Below are positions 51,423-61,327 of a stretch of 64,000 bases of DNA, piece by piece. Made by a program: the position numbers and the translations under genes. Numbering within the stretch: position 1 is the stretch's first letter; every line of letters begins with the position of its first letter. Source of the stretch: Paramoeba atlantica (Eukaryota; Discosea); the NCBI GenBank assembly GCA_977017575.1, contig CDRNVI010000059.1, positions 1 to 64,000 of the forward strand. The letters are read 5' to 3'. The notes beneath the pieces were generated by a model. That model was given only the letters and a program-made list of their open reading frames with translations, was not told the DNA's origin and made no database searches.

Positions 51423-51600
51423 CCCAGGGTAAAGTGGACAAGGGAGATACCAATAGTGTAGGTGCGGCAGTTTCCACAGAAAAAACGGTATCTCCCTTAT
51501 GGCATGAAGATAGGCGCCTAAGAAGGTGGAGATACCGGTTTTCCTGTGGAAACTGCCGCACCTAGACTATTGGTACCTCCCTCGTCCACTTTACCCTGGG
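51423..51600. mobile_element. 178-bp MITE, copy B
   Basis: Perfect outer arms cccagggtaaagtggac and its complement gtccactttaccctggg, with further pairing through accaatagt..aggtgcggcagtttcc. Copies at 16034-16207 and 58084-58263. The 90 bp upstream (gcgacgacgacttcctcgcg) is shared with 23735-23765. Confidence 0.92.
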
Positions 51601-51798
51601 TTGTTAGTATCAAAAATTCGTGTATCAAATACTGTTTTGTCTGAAAATATGACACGCTCAGTTTCCTGATCATAATTTAAAGCGAATTGTACTATTTTTG
51701 TTTGTTGTAGTTCGGTTCCTTTTAGTTTAACTCGTTAAACTGGAAGGGGTACTCCTTACCCGGCTCGTCAGACCACACACCCCACAACTCCAGCCCTT

Positions 51799-52080
51799 CT
51801 ATCCGAATCTTTCCCTCCACCATCTGCCGGTCACCTCCTCCAGGGGATACTCAGCTCCCATCACCCTATTGCTCACCATCCAAACCTTCTGAAACGCCTG
51901 CCGACCAACTACATACACGGCGTGTATAGTTATGCCGTTATACGAATCACGTCCGTCGGTCGACTGCAGATAGAGGCGAAAGCACTCTCCTAGGATTTCA
52001 ACTTTTCTGTAGAGAATTCCATTATGGTTCAACCTTCGTATTTTGCTCTCCAGAAAATGTGCCTCGTTTCCTGCAGGCAC
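51799..52080 (-). CDS. Unrecognised minus-strand ORF piece
   Basis: 93 codons with a protein-like composition (EAHFLESKIRRLNHNGI, YRKVEILGECFRLYL, IHAVYVVGRQAFQKVWMV, GAEYPLEEVTGRWWRERFG). No ATG at the proper place; the first codon is GTG and the frame is interrupted upstream by a stop. It is the only non-transposon-looking frame on the minus strand. Possibly a remnant of a host gene. No family recognised. Confidence 0.35.
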   Translation of the reverse strand: MPAGNEAHFLESKIRRLNHNGILYRKVEILGECFRLYLQSTDGRDSYNGITIHAVYVVGRQAFQKVWMVSNRVMGAEYPLEEVTGRWWRERFG

Positions 52081-52184
52081 ATAACACCAGCCACCTTTTT
52101 GTGCGTGAAGGTAAGCACCTCATTCAGACGGGCGTTCGTCTTCCCCTTCTACAACCTGTAGAAATTAAACGTTGTAACGTTTAA

Positions 52185-52325
52185 TTACTTGCGAACACGC
52201 TTGCTCTGATTGCGTCTAGAAATTTTGATATACAAGGCACAGGTTTCGTCTTTTTGCATTTACACAACCGTCCCCTTTTCCGGCCCCCATCGCCGATCGT
52301 GTATTACCTCGATGATTCCTTGTTC
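52185..52325 (-). pseudogene. Merlin transposase scrap (third place)
   Basis: The minus-strand frame reads HDRRWGPEKGTVV, a stop, then MQKDETCALYIK and QSKRVRK. It parallels HDMRFDASQGTVLFMQKDETC and GRGKRVRR of copy B. Strongly decayed. Confidence 0.65.
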
Positions 52326-52540
52326 ACTATGCGTAAAACGCAATATGAAAATGAAAAGTACAATTTAATATTAATTTTTCTTTGAGGAGCAACAATCTTA
52401 CACCATTGATTGTCATGCATCCCTCTTTGGCGAAAAAGATTATGACTTATCAAACATATTGTAGCACTGTAATATTTTAATTTTTCACTGTACTTTTTGT
52501 TGCCTTAGTACCTATCGTGTACTATAATTTCTTAATTGAT

Positions 52541-52546
52541 TCTTAG
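52541..52546 (+). promoter_or_regulatory. Predicted trans-splice acceptor, very short leader
   Basis: tcttag ends in AG at 52545-52546, seven bases before the ATG at 52554. It excludes the upstream in-frame TTG at 52536 from the mRNA. Confidence 0.45.
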
Positions 52547-52553
52547 TCATCCG

Positions 52554-53330
52554 ATGCCTCCAAAATCAACCCCGAGTGTAAAGCAGTTACAGAAAAAGCA
52601 AGACAAAATGGTGGAGGATAAAACATTTGGACTGAAGAATAAAAACCGATCCAAGACTGTTCAGAAATACATTTCCTCCATTTCTCAGACTGTGAAAGGT
52701 TCTAACAACCCGGAGATCAAGAGAAAACTCGCAGAAGCTGACGCCAGAAAAAGAGCGAAAGAGGAAAAGGAGCGCAAAGAGCAGGAAATGGCTCGCCTTT
52801 TTCAAGATATTAAAATGCAGAAAGAAAAGAAAACCGAAGACAATACACAGGAGCTCCCAAAAGTTTACAACGAAGAAACGGGTGAGTACATGTGGCAACC
52901 AGAAGATTTTACAGCAGTGGAACATGATAGCCGTAGGTTAGAAGAACAACTCGAATCGGAGCTCGAACAGGTGCGTGCGATGCCACTAGATACAAGAACT
53001 CCCGTCACCGCAGAAAGTTTCCAGGAGTGGAAGCGATTAAAAAAGAAGGAGGAAGGAGATAAGGCCTCTCGTGCATTGAAGAAAGATTTGAAGGAGTATG
53101 AAAAGAAGGGTCATGGTATTACGGGTCGCAATTTATGGCAGCATGATGCTGCATTGTTTGTTGACGATGAGAACGCGGCCAGTGTCGTAGATTATGAAAA
53201 TGAGGAGGAATATTTGGCAAATGAGAGTGATATGTGCGCGAAAATGCGTCAGAATGTGAGAGAAAACGCTCATGTCGGAAGCTTTGACAGTTCTCTTTTC
53301 GACGGTTCGGAAGTCCTACCGGAAGAGTAG
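52554..53330 (+). CDS. DFRP1/Tma46-like (ZC3H15-family) protein without CCCH fingers
   Basis: 258 codons. The N-terminus MPPKSTPSVKQLQKKQDK with EDKTFGLKNKN and a following YISSISQTVKG segment is the conserved start of the ZC3H15/DFRP1/Tma46 family, partners of the GTPase DRG1 on ribosomes. The C-terminal half holds PVTAESFQEWKRLKKKEE and GITGRNLWQHDAALFVDD, matching the family DRG-binding segment (TxESFxxWKxxK, SGRExFxxxPxLFxDD). The two CCCH zinc fingers that lie between these in animals and yeast are absent; a charged coiled helix takes their place and only one cysteine is present. ATG 52554 is chosen by homology and the splice acceptor. Likely acts in translation with a DRG GTPase. Confidence 0.85.
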   Translation: MPPKSTPSVKQLQKKQDKMVEDKTFGLKNKNRSKTVQKYISSISQTVKGSNNPEIKRKLAEADARKRAKEEKERKEQEMARLFQDIKMQKEKKTEDNTQELPKVYNEETGEYMWQPEDFTAVEHDSRRLEEQLESELEQVRAMPLDTRTPVTAESFQEWKRLKKKEEGDKASRALKKDLKEYEKKGHGITGRNLWQHDAALFVDDENAASVVDYENEEEYLANESDMCAKMRQNVRENAHVGSFDSSLFDGSEVLPEE

Positions 53331-53339
53331 TCCATATGA

Positions 53340-55440
53340 ATCGACAGTGCGAACAGGTACATCATTTTCAACACAGCCACCGTATTCACTTTGTAAACCA
53401 GATTTTCCTAATTTTGTCCTTCTACATACCGCCGTGTGATACGTGCTAGACGTACGGATTGTTAATTACATGCAGTATGAAGCCATACGCTTCTTTGTAG
53501 TACAACTTAGTTCCCGAAATCAAAGTTTAATCCTGTGTGTTCTATTCTTTTAAATAATTTCCTCAGAATTCATATTATTTTTAAACTTTCTTAGACTTCG
53601 TATTCACGTGCCACAATGTAATGCATGTCTTATTCAAACATTCTACGATTTTGTGAGCGAGGTTGCGCCTGGTATATGGTTTTGGTAACCAACCTCGACG
53701 GTACGGATGCGTCGATGTGGCTACTATAGATTCCACTGGATTGAATTTCGAAGTGCCGGTCTCAGAACTATCCTCGGTACGAGATTCTCTGTATCTAGCG
53801 AAAGGCCACTTGCGAGGCTGCTGCAACGAGGTCGTCCCATAGATGTCTGGTCTCCCAGTTTCCATACTTGTATGGAACACTTTTCTAAGATATCGCGGGG
53901 CTCTGTGTGGACCAGCTCTACGTGGACCAGTTCTTTTTCCTTAAAACAAAAGGGGGCGCTAAATGGCCTAAATGGGGGCGCTACTTATGGCTGACACTTT
54001 ACATACAATACGTAATTGTATTTTTTCGTGCGAATCGGTGACAATTACGTAGGGGGATACAGTATGTTTAATTTATTTATTCGTTTCGTTTATTACTTTT
54101 ACATTGTATTTATTACTTGGATCTGAAATTAATTGTGGAACTGGTGCTTCCTTTTCAGGGGACAAAGAGTCAAGGCTGGTATCGTCATCAGCTCCGCACG
54201 ATACATCGGAGTTAAGACTCTTTATCTCCCCTACCGCTTCTAAAGGCTTTGCGTCTACCCCAAGCGACAATGGTCCTTTTCCTTGCGCTTCGGCACTATT
54301 TTTCCGGTGTTCTGGGAATCTGAGTATGCCTGAAAAACAGTTAACTAAAAACAAGTCTCGCAGCTCTTTCAAGGTTGGTCCCATTTTTCGTAAACGGGGT
54401 TGTACAAAAAAAAATCGGTGCCGCTTCGCGGCGCCAATTTCTACGAAGCTTTGAATTTAAACACTAAATAGGGGGGACAAGGTACTAAATACAAAGTGTA
54501 GTAAATAGGGGGGAGACAGTACATGTATTTATTATTTAGACATGGATGCTTATGCGGTAGTATTACTTTTTCTACTAGAAAAATCGATGGGGGACGATAA
54601 AGTACGCGCGAATATGGTAAACGAGATATCACTTTTCTATGTGGCTACTTTGCAGGCTATCGGATGTGAAAGCGGAAAAGACACGAAACAAACCAATGAA
54701 CGACTCAAGAAAGCAAACTATTCCTTAGTTCGTCCAAAAATAGAGAAGCACGTAAAGAAAAATTAACAAGTATGATGCACATTTTTTGCAGTGAATTGTA
54801 CATACAAGCAGGTTTTAATAAGTGTTATTTTTCTAATCTTGCCGTTGAGTTTTTATTTGACTTGCCTTCCATATACGTACAGAGATCGCATTAAGTATCC
54901 GTTGGCGACATCCTTTTCGAGCGGATCATGTGCTGTTGAAATGGGCCGTCGCGTCACTGGTCTTATCTTTGCCCATCAACCTCGACGAGCGCATAAACAA
55001 AATTCTCCCCATTTTCTATTGAATGCTCTACCCCCCCTTTTGTTTAGAGTTTTTGGTAGTGTTGTTTTGGTTTTTTGAGCGGAGGGAGGAATTCGTTTTT
55101 AAGAAATCTGTTCTTGCCCTATTAGTCTCACTAATAAATGGCATAGAAATCTATGATTTTTCTAGGGTGGCAAAAAGCTTCCTTTAAAAAAATCGTTTTT
55201 ACTTTTACAAAACATTGTAAGGTACCTCACAAAACATGTAAGGTGTCGGAACAAACCAAGGTCGCTCGACTGAAAAGAACAACAGACTCGAGACGATTGC
55301 GTCGAAAAACGGTGGTATGTAAAATATTCCCAAAATTGAATAACAAGGGAATGAAGCCGCCCTGGGTACGTACCTTACTACTATTAGGGATGCTACTCAT
55401 TTAGTAGTACTAAAGCAAATAGTTTTTTTAGATTTCTAAA
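53340..55440. other. Stretch without a clear gene
   Basis: Short frames at 53581-53880 (minus), 54542-54766 and 54791-55078 (plus) have no recognisable family. The plus-strand one at 54542 (MDAYAVVLLFLLEKSMGDD) has an ATG and plausible composition but could be element debris. Near 54370-54525 are gggtactaaatac/aaataggggggacaag duplications like those of MITE ends. Nothing firm. Confidence 0.35.
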
Positions 55441-55461
55441 GCGGACGAAAAAGTGAAACTC

Positions 55462-56487
55462 ATGCACAGTATAGATCGGGCACTCGGATGTGAGCATCAA
55501 CAAAAACCCTCTAAGGTGCACAAGGCTTTTCTCGCTCAGGAATTTTATTTGGCCCGATTAGTGACCAATATAACCAATCCACACTTTTCTTGGGTAGTGG
55601 ATAATCCCGTTTGTAAGTGGGACGGAGTTTTAGTGAGCAAAAACGGTGACATCGACAAGATCTTATGGAGTTTTCGTGCTCTGCAAGGACATATGAATTT
55701 TGCATACCTTCCTAAAACACTGCGATCAGTAGAACTGAGAAAGAATCTGCTTGTAGGACGCTTAAATCTGGGACGTGAAGCGGATCATCTCGAAAGGATC
55801 GATTTGGATCACAATAGCTTGGACAGCGAATTAGCTTTGGGAGCGCTTCCACGCAAACTCCGGAGCTTCTGGGCGCAATTCAACCAACTTCATGGGGGAC
55901 TAGACTTGACAGCCTTGCCCCAAATGCTCACAGAACTGATGTTAGACCGGAATAAGTTCTCTGGAGCAGTTTTCTTCGGCGCGCTGCCCTCTACCTTGTC
56001 GCAACTATGGCTTGGTCACAATAACTTGGAAGGCTGTCTGGATCTAAGCGTCCTTCCGGATTCTCTAGACACCCTGCAATTACACAATAACTCTTTTACT
56101 GGACGGTTAGATTTTTCTCGTGTTCCCTCATCCATCAAGCAGCTAGCCTTGGCAAGAAACAAATTTGAGGGTGAAGTTGATATCTCCCAGCTAACGGACT
56201 CAGTCTACTTTATATCAATTTTTGATAATCACGTCACGCTTTACGTCGACAAAGAATGCGCGCCGCACGACCTTAAAAAGATTTGCGTCTATGATCCACC
56301 GAGAAAGAACCTACAAATTAGTAAACTTCCAACGCGGTTTGCGAAATGGGATACAGAAAATCACGTGTGGTACGCCTATCATGGAGTCCTACCCCAAGTG
56401 TGCGAAGAGGCTGCGACAGGAGTGATTTCAAGTGATCGATGGTGGAAACCACTTGACGTGAGTCATTGGAAGAGCTTCGATGTATGA
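55462..56487 (+). CDS. Leucine-rich-repeat protein 3
   Basis: 341 codons from ATG 55462 (a GTG nine bases upstream is not used). A helical N-terminus is followed by a cap (PHFSWVVDNPVCKWDGVLV) and eight LRRs of ~23 residues (LPRKLRSFWAQFNQLHGGL, LPSTLSQLWLGHNNLEG, LPDSLDTLQLHNNSFTG). A C-terminal ~90 residues with DPPRKNLQISKLPTRFAKW and HVWYAYHGVLPQVCEEA have no recognised fold. An AG at 55430-55431 after ttttttt is a fitting splice acceptor. Best-preserved member of the family here; related to 12702, 13724 and 62319. Probably a binding protein; location unknown, no signal peptide seen. Confidence 0.85.
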   Translation: MHSIDRALGCEHQQKPSKVHKAFLAQEFYLARLVTNITNPHFSWVVDNPVCKWDGVLVSKNGDIDKILWSFRALQGHMNFAYLPKTLRSVELRKNLLVGRLNLGREADHLERIDLDHNSLDSELALGALPRKLRSFWAQFNQLHGGLDLTALPQMLTELMLDRNKFSGAVFFGALPSTLSQLWLGHNNLEGCLDLSVLPDSLDTLQLHNNSFTGRLDFSRVPSSIKQLALARNKFEGEVDISQLTDSVYFISIFDNHVTLYVDKECAPHDLKKICVYDPPRKNLQISKLPTRFAKWDTENHVWYAYHGVLPQVCEEAATGVISSDRWWKPLDVSHWKSFDV

Positions 56488-56813
56488 TAGGTCAGATGCA
56501 GTCATACCCTCCACATGCAGGAGTGAAAATTTCCATCTGGGAGGGGTCTAAAAATTGTAAGAATTGTGCAATTATGGAAAATAATAGCGCATTCGAGAGC
56601 TATCGCAGAGATAGCTAGCAAGGAAGAACGAAGAACCTTGCTGTCTGTCTAGCGAACTACTCTTTCGGAGCCGATGCGCCATAGCTTCGCTGCGTAGAGA
56701 AACCTATAAAAAGGCGATGCTTCGAAAAGCTAAAAGACAGTTCAAAGTACCGCCCTAGACAATTTCGGAAAACGTTTTTTTTGCAAAGAATCAAAAGCAA
56801 CACCATAAACTAA

Positions 56814-57128
56814 TACCGTATACCCTCCAGTAAGAGAATCGGTTTTGGGTCGAAATGGCCAAATCTCTTTTACTGGGGGGGGGTTCTTTTTTGGCCAGTT
56901 TCCTCTTTTCTCCCAACGTTTTTGACTATTTTTTCTATTTTGTGTTCTGAAAACGTGTTAAAACGCTTCTTTGGGTTACCCCGAGTCCCCCAACATGCAG
57001 ACACCCCCTACCCCCTATACGCCTCCTGTGGGGTTTCCGAGCCAAATCTCTCTTACTGGGGGTCAGCCCAAAAAGGGTCAAATCCCTCTTACTGGGGGGT
57101 ACCTTACTGGGGGGGGGGGTATACGGTA
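56814..57128. mobile_element. 315-bp inverted-repeat MITE
   Basis: Ends taccgtataccctccagtaa and complement of taccgtatacccccccccc, with internal extra copies of tcttactggggg in the right half. TA at both borders. It abuts a Tc1 scrap on its right. Confidence 0.82.
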
Positions 57129-57129
57129 G

Positions 57130-58015
57130 TTTTAAGGAAGAAAAATGTATCTTTTGGACCACTCGAGACCCCCTTCTTTGGAAGCTAATTGTAAATCCCA
57201 ATTTGCCATACACAGTGGTGTTCAGAGTCTTTTACCCCCCCTACAGGTCTTGTATTTTGTTCGATTTTGAAAAAAAAATGTCTGGGACTGCTTTTCGACC
57301 CAATGGTTCCGAATCCGAGGTCCTTTCCTCTCGTGGGCACCTGTATCATTCCTAAACTGAAAAAAAAGCTGCAAAAAACTCGATATTTTTTACAGAGCAC
57401 ATTTTTTTCAAGATCTATACATTTTTTGGTAATTCATGACGAAGTAGCACCACCCCCTGTGTTTACCTTACTCTCGCGCGCGCCCCGAGATGAGCACGGC
57501 ACTCGTGATCGAATACAAGCGACTTAAGTCCTATAAGGCAGTCGCAAAACTCCATAAATTTAACCCCGGGTCCATCATTGAAACTTTTCGTTTTTTTTCT
57601 GAAGATCAACAGGAAACGTTTAAGAATATCTTCCGGGACTATCGTAAGCGTTTACTTTTGGTCAACGAGGCCAAAGGGTATATGACTAAATACTAGAAGT
57701 CACTTTGCAGTCCTTTTCCGCATCTTCTGACTTACTTTACTACTTTGTACTACTGTTCTTCATCCGAAACATTCGAAAACGTACACCCAAAAAAGTTGTA
57801 ATTAGCTTTTTTGACCCCTACCTGGCTAGGGGGGGTAGGGGGTCGCTCGAGTGAAAAGGACCTCGGATTCGGAACGATTGGGTCGAAAAACGGTGGTAGA
57901 CCAAATATTTCAAAAATCGGACAAAATACAAGACCTGTAGGGGGGGGGGTAAAAGACGCTGATCACCACTGTATGCTTTTTTCAAATGGAAGTTTGGGGT
58001 ACGCAAGACCGTAGA
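57130..58015 (-). pseudogene. Tc1 scrap split by a later element
   Basis: Left piece 57130-57210 (minus: GFTISFQRRGSRVVQKIHF) and right piece 57974-58015 (tgcttttttcaaatggaag) correspond to adjoining bases of the Tc1 relic at 49950-50050 (gccgcatatgcttttttcaa). The element at 57209-57973 sits exactly between, at a TA. Confidence 0.75.
57209..57973. mobile_element. 765-bp inverted-repeat element with a small ORF
   Basis: Ends tacacagtggtgttcagag and complement of tacagtggtgatcagcgtc, matching for ~125 bp (ggtcttgtattttgt, cgacccaatggttccgaatc), flanked by TA. Inside at 57490-57696 a 68-codon frame reads TALVIEYKRLKSYKAVAK and FNPGSIIETFRFF, a possible helix-turn-helix. Typical of a Tc1/mariner-like derivative. 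Confidence 0.85.
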
Positions 58016-58083
58016 GGAAGGAGGAGTCCTAGGGAGCTGTCCTAGGGAAGGAGGGTCCTAGGGAACATGTTTTTACTATGTGA

Positions 58084-58263
58084 CCCAGGCTAAAGTGGAC
58101 GCGGGAAATACCAATAGTGTAGGTGCGGCAGTTTCCCACAGGAAATATGGGTTCTCCCTTGCAGCATGAAGACAGGCGCATGCAAAGGTGGAGATGCCGT
58201 TTTTCCTGTGGGAAACTGCCGCACCTGTACTATTGGTATCTCGCTCGTCCACTTTAGCCTGGG
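58084..58263. mobile_element. 180-bp MITE, copy C
   Basis: Arms cccaggctaaagtggac and gtccactttagcctggg. Interior ggtgcggcagtttcccacag pairs with ctgtgggaaactgccgcacc. Same family as 51423-51600. The preceding cgcaagaccgtagaggaagg is also shared with 51292. Confidence 0.92.
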
Positions 58264-58728
58264 TTTATGTCGAATTACACCTTGTGATAACCAAAAAATG
58301 GGAAACGAGGTCGTCTCAGACGCAAATATGAATTTTAAAAAAATCCCTTTTTAGCGTACATTTTGACTGCATTTCACCCATTTTTTTGTATACCACGTTC
58401 CAGGATAGGCATGCTAGTAGGCATACTAAATGTGTATGATATATATACTAAGTAAGTCTTCACTACGCCAGAGTGGACTTCGTGGGCTTTGCCAGGTTTT
58501 GCCTTTCATAGGTTTCAACCCTTTAAGTGGGTATTCTACTAGTGTTGAGGGGGGTAGGTACATTAAGCGGCCTTGGAACACTTAGTATACCTACTAGGTA
58601 TCCTAAGTGGGCGTGGGTATACTATCCTAGAACATGATTTAGTACGAAAATATTATTCCACGGTTCATTACGAATATCACCCATACGCTGCAGTAAATTT
58701 TAAATTGATCTGTCCACCACATTGATTC

Positions 58729-60939
58729 ATGTCACATCCCACATCATGTATTCGCTTGCGATGGCGTTCCCTCCTTAGTGAAAAGGTAGGCCGAAATGCG
58801 TCCTTCTCTAACTCAATACTTGCACCTCCTTTTTCTACACGCGTGCGGACCGACAACTCCTCAGCTGGAGAAGCCGCGCCCAAAGAGTCTCTATCTCTTC
58901 TTCGTGCTTGTTCTACCTCTCTAGACAACAAAGCACTCATTGCCTCTCATCCTTTCCCCAACACATGTACCCACAACCTTTCCTTTCCCGGCTTGTACGC
59001 CCCTTCTCGGCGCTTTGCCAGCACGTCTAAAAAATCGACCGTCACAAAAACTAAAACATCCACGTCCGAAAAAGGAACTGAACCGAAGACGCCCGCAAAA
59101 GAGACTGAGACCAAAAAGTCCGAAAAAGGAACCGATACCAAAACGTCCGAAAAGTCCAAACCGAAGACTAAGAAGCCCAAGTCCCTCAAAGAGACCAAGA
59201 AAAAGGATACCCAAGAGGCTTCTTCTCCTCCCCCCTCCGAAACCCCTTCCCACCCGTCCGACCCCTCTGACCTCCACACCACCGGACTCGAAGACATTAC
59301 CATGCCACTTGAGGACACGAACGAGGGTGATTTTCAGCCCCCATCTTCAACCCCCCTAACTACCCCACCCCACCATGAGGCTCCTGCATCTCCAAACGAT
59401 CCCTCCACTCCCTCTTCAACAACCCTTCCTTCCTCAACCCATGCTTCCTCACCCTCTTCTTCTCCACCCCATAACGTTGATCCCTCAACCTCCTCCTCAA
59501 CCCCCTCCGTCACGAGCGCCTCTTCCGACCCTTTTACGAATACCTCTTCTTCTTCTACATCTCCTTCCTCAACCGCCTCTTCAGAAAGCACTTCTGCGGA
59601 TCCTTTTGCGAGTTCATCTACCGCTTCTTCTTCTACCTCTCCAGAAAGCGCTTCTTCCACTCCCTTTACGACCACCTCTGCTTCCTCTCCCTCTTCTTCT
59701 CCCTCTTCATCCAGCGCCTCTGCGGACCCCTTTACGGGTGCCTCTACCTCTTCTTCCTCCTCTACCTCTTCCCCCGACCCGCCTCTCGTCGCCCTCACCC
59801 CCTGCCCCTCCCCCCCTCCCCGCTTCGAGCTCTACCGCGGGACCTCCGCCTTCTCCTGGACCACCACCGCGCGCTACGGCCGCCGCCTCATCGGCCCCAT
59901 GAGCGAGTGGGCGGAGGAGCTGCGGTACCGCACCGGGGTGCTCACCCAGTGGGAGCCGCGCTTCCCGGAGAAGATCTACGCGAACCGGTACGGGTCGCGG
60001 GATGAGGTGGAGGTGGTGGTGTACGTGTTCGGGAGCGAGCGCGCGGTGCGGGGGGCGGTGGGGCTGATGCAGGAGATGGTGGAGCAGGAGCCGGTGTACG
60101 TGCGGTGTGGGGTGTACAGGGGAGGGGGGAAGGGGATGGGGGGGAGTGGTGGGAGGGGGGGGAGTGGGATGGGGGGGAGTGGAGGGAATGGGATGGGGGG
60201 GAGTGGGATGGGGGGGAGTGGAGGGAATGGGATGGGGGGGAGTGGGATGGGGGGGAGTGGCGGGAATGGGATGGGGGGGAGTGGGATGGGGGGAAGTGGA
60301 GGGAATGGGATGGGGGGGAGTGGGATGGGGGGGAGTGGAGAGGGAAGACCACAAGGGGAGGCAGAGGAGAGGGGAGGGGATGGGGGGGAGAGAACAGGGA
60401 TAATGACCCGGGTGAGGAGTCCGCCCCTGTGGTTAACCTTGCGACGGGTGAATTCGGATGCGCGACCGGCGGATATTCCCCCGATTAGTTTGAAAACCCC
60501 CGGGAAGTGGACGTTGCTTTTTGAAAATAAAAAGGAGGCGGTGGTGCGGACGGTGTTTGAGGAGACGGGGATACGGCTGGAGGAGGAGGCGCTGACCCCA
60601 ACGGGGTGTTTTGATAACATGCCCCCGGAGTTCTTTTGGCGGGTTCCGGTGTATTACTATGTAGCGGAGATCCCGGAGAGTGCGGAGGTGGTGGGGCCTC
60701 GGACCGCGGTCCAGGATTACTTCCTGGAGTGGGATTCGAATATTCTGCGACAGAGTCCGGATCCGATTGACCGGACCTGGGCGAATTACGCGGATCCGCG
60801 GACCGGGTGCGCTTGGCTCCCGGCGAGTACGATTGACACGCTGCAGCAGCCGCTGAAAGGGGAGAATTACATGGCGCAGCGGTATTTGGTAGGGGAGCAT
60901 CTGCCGGAGCTCAGGGAATCCACAGGGATTATGGAGTAG
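58729..60939 (+). CDS. MERS1-like Nudix protein, mitochondrial
   Basis: 736 codons from ATG 58729. The N-terminus (MSHPTSCIRLRWRSLLSEK, many Arg/Ser, no Asp/Glu until 19) looks like a mitochondrial presequence. Residues ~95-175 are Lys/Thr/Glu-rich and ~175-355 Ser/Thr/Pro-rich low complexity. Residues ~365-465 form a folded part (FELYRGTSAFSWTTTARYG, then DEVEVVVYVFGSERAVRGAV, KH-like). A Gly/Met/Ser minisatellite insert (~465-540) follows. Residues ~555-736 hold a Nudix-like domain with KEAVVRTVFEETGIRLEE: the REUxEExGU box is present with Thr in place of the first Glu. In T. brucei MERS1 is a Nudix hydrolase of the mitochondrial 5' pyrophosphohydrolase complex; the overall plan fits, but this is judged by eye. 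Confidence 0.65.
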   Translation: MSHPTSCIRLRWRSLLSEKVGRNASFSNSILAPPFSTRVRTDNSSAGEAAPKESLSLLRACSTSLDNKALIASHPFPNTCTHNLSFPGLYAPSRRFASTSKKSTVTKTKTSTSEKGTEPKTPAKETETKKSEKGTDTKTSEKSKPKTKKPKSLKETKKKDTQEASSPPPSETPSHPSDPSDLHTTGLEDITMPLEDTNEGDFQPPSSTPLTTPPHHEAPASPNDPSTPSSTTLPSSTHASSPSSSPPHNVDPSTSSSTPSVTSASSDPFTNTSSSSTSPSSTASSESTSADPFASSSTASSSTSPESASSTPFTTTSASSPSSSPSSSSASADPFTGASTSSSSSTSSPDPPLVALTPCPSPPPRFELYRGTSAFSWTTTARYGRRLIGPMSEWAEELRYRTGVLTQWEPRFPEKIYANRYGSRDEVEVVVYVFGSERAVRGAVGLMQEMVEQEPVYVRCGVYRGGGKGMGGSGGRGGSGMGGSGGNGMGGSGMGGSGGNGMGGSGMGGSGGNGMGGSGMGGSGGNGMGGSGMGGSGEGRPQGEAEERGGDGGERTGIMTRVRSPPLWLTLRRVNSDARPADIPPISLKTPGKWTLLFENKKEAVVRTVFEETGIRLEEEALTPTGCFDNMPPEFFWRVPVYYYVAEIPESAEVVGPRTAVQDYFLEWDSNILRQSPDPIDRTWANYADPRTGCAWLPASTIDTLQQPLKGENYMAQRYLVGEHLPELRESTGIME
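60120..60345 (+). repeat. 39-bp coding minisatellite, G-rich
   Basis: About five units encoding GNGMGGSGMGGSG within the MERS1-like gene. G-tracts of seven recur every 13-20 bp on the + strand. The unit is a multiple of three, so copy changes keep the frame. Confidence 0.92.
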
Positions 60940-61327
60940 GGGTGCAAAACAGATGCGGGGATTCGGAGAATAAGCGTTAGAGGCGAGCAGACAATGACTC
61001 GTCCAATAAGTAAAATATTTGTTGTTGTTTACTAAATCGAGCGAGGCTGGATACTGTTGTCACGTGAAGGGAACCGTGCCATTTCCACCTGAAAGGAAAG
61101 CAACTCGTCTTTGAAAGTGTTCTTGTACGTTGGACTACTTGGACGTTGATAAACTGTAACGTTCTACGTTTTTGAGTTACATAAAAAGCAGAACGTGTGT
61201 ATACTTAGAATATCTGTCTATTTAGAGATAACGTTGGTTTTTTTAACTTGCATTTTTTTCGAGCCGAGGCATGTTGGATTCATAAAGTATTGCACAACAT
61301 TGAATATTCCTTAATTCCCCACTTCCT

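Noticed and set aside
52536-52553. Earlier start for the DFRP-like gene
   Set aside because: The codon is TTG, and the family begins with MPPK at 52554.
55453-55461. Earlier start for LRR gene 3
   Set aside because: The codon is GTG; the first ATG is at 55462 and no homology supports an extension.
59334-60620. Glu-rich, Pro-rich and Gly-rich ORFs opposite the MERS1-like gene
   Set aside because: Complementary frames of the Ser/Thr/Pro and Gly repeats.
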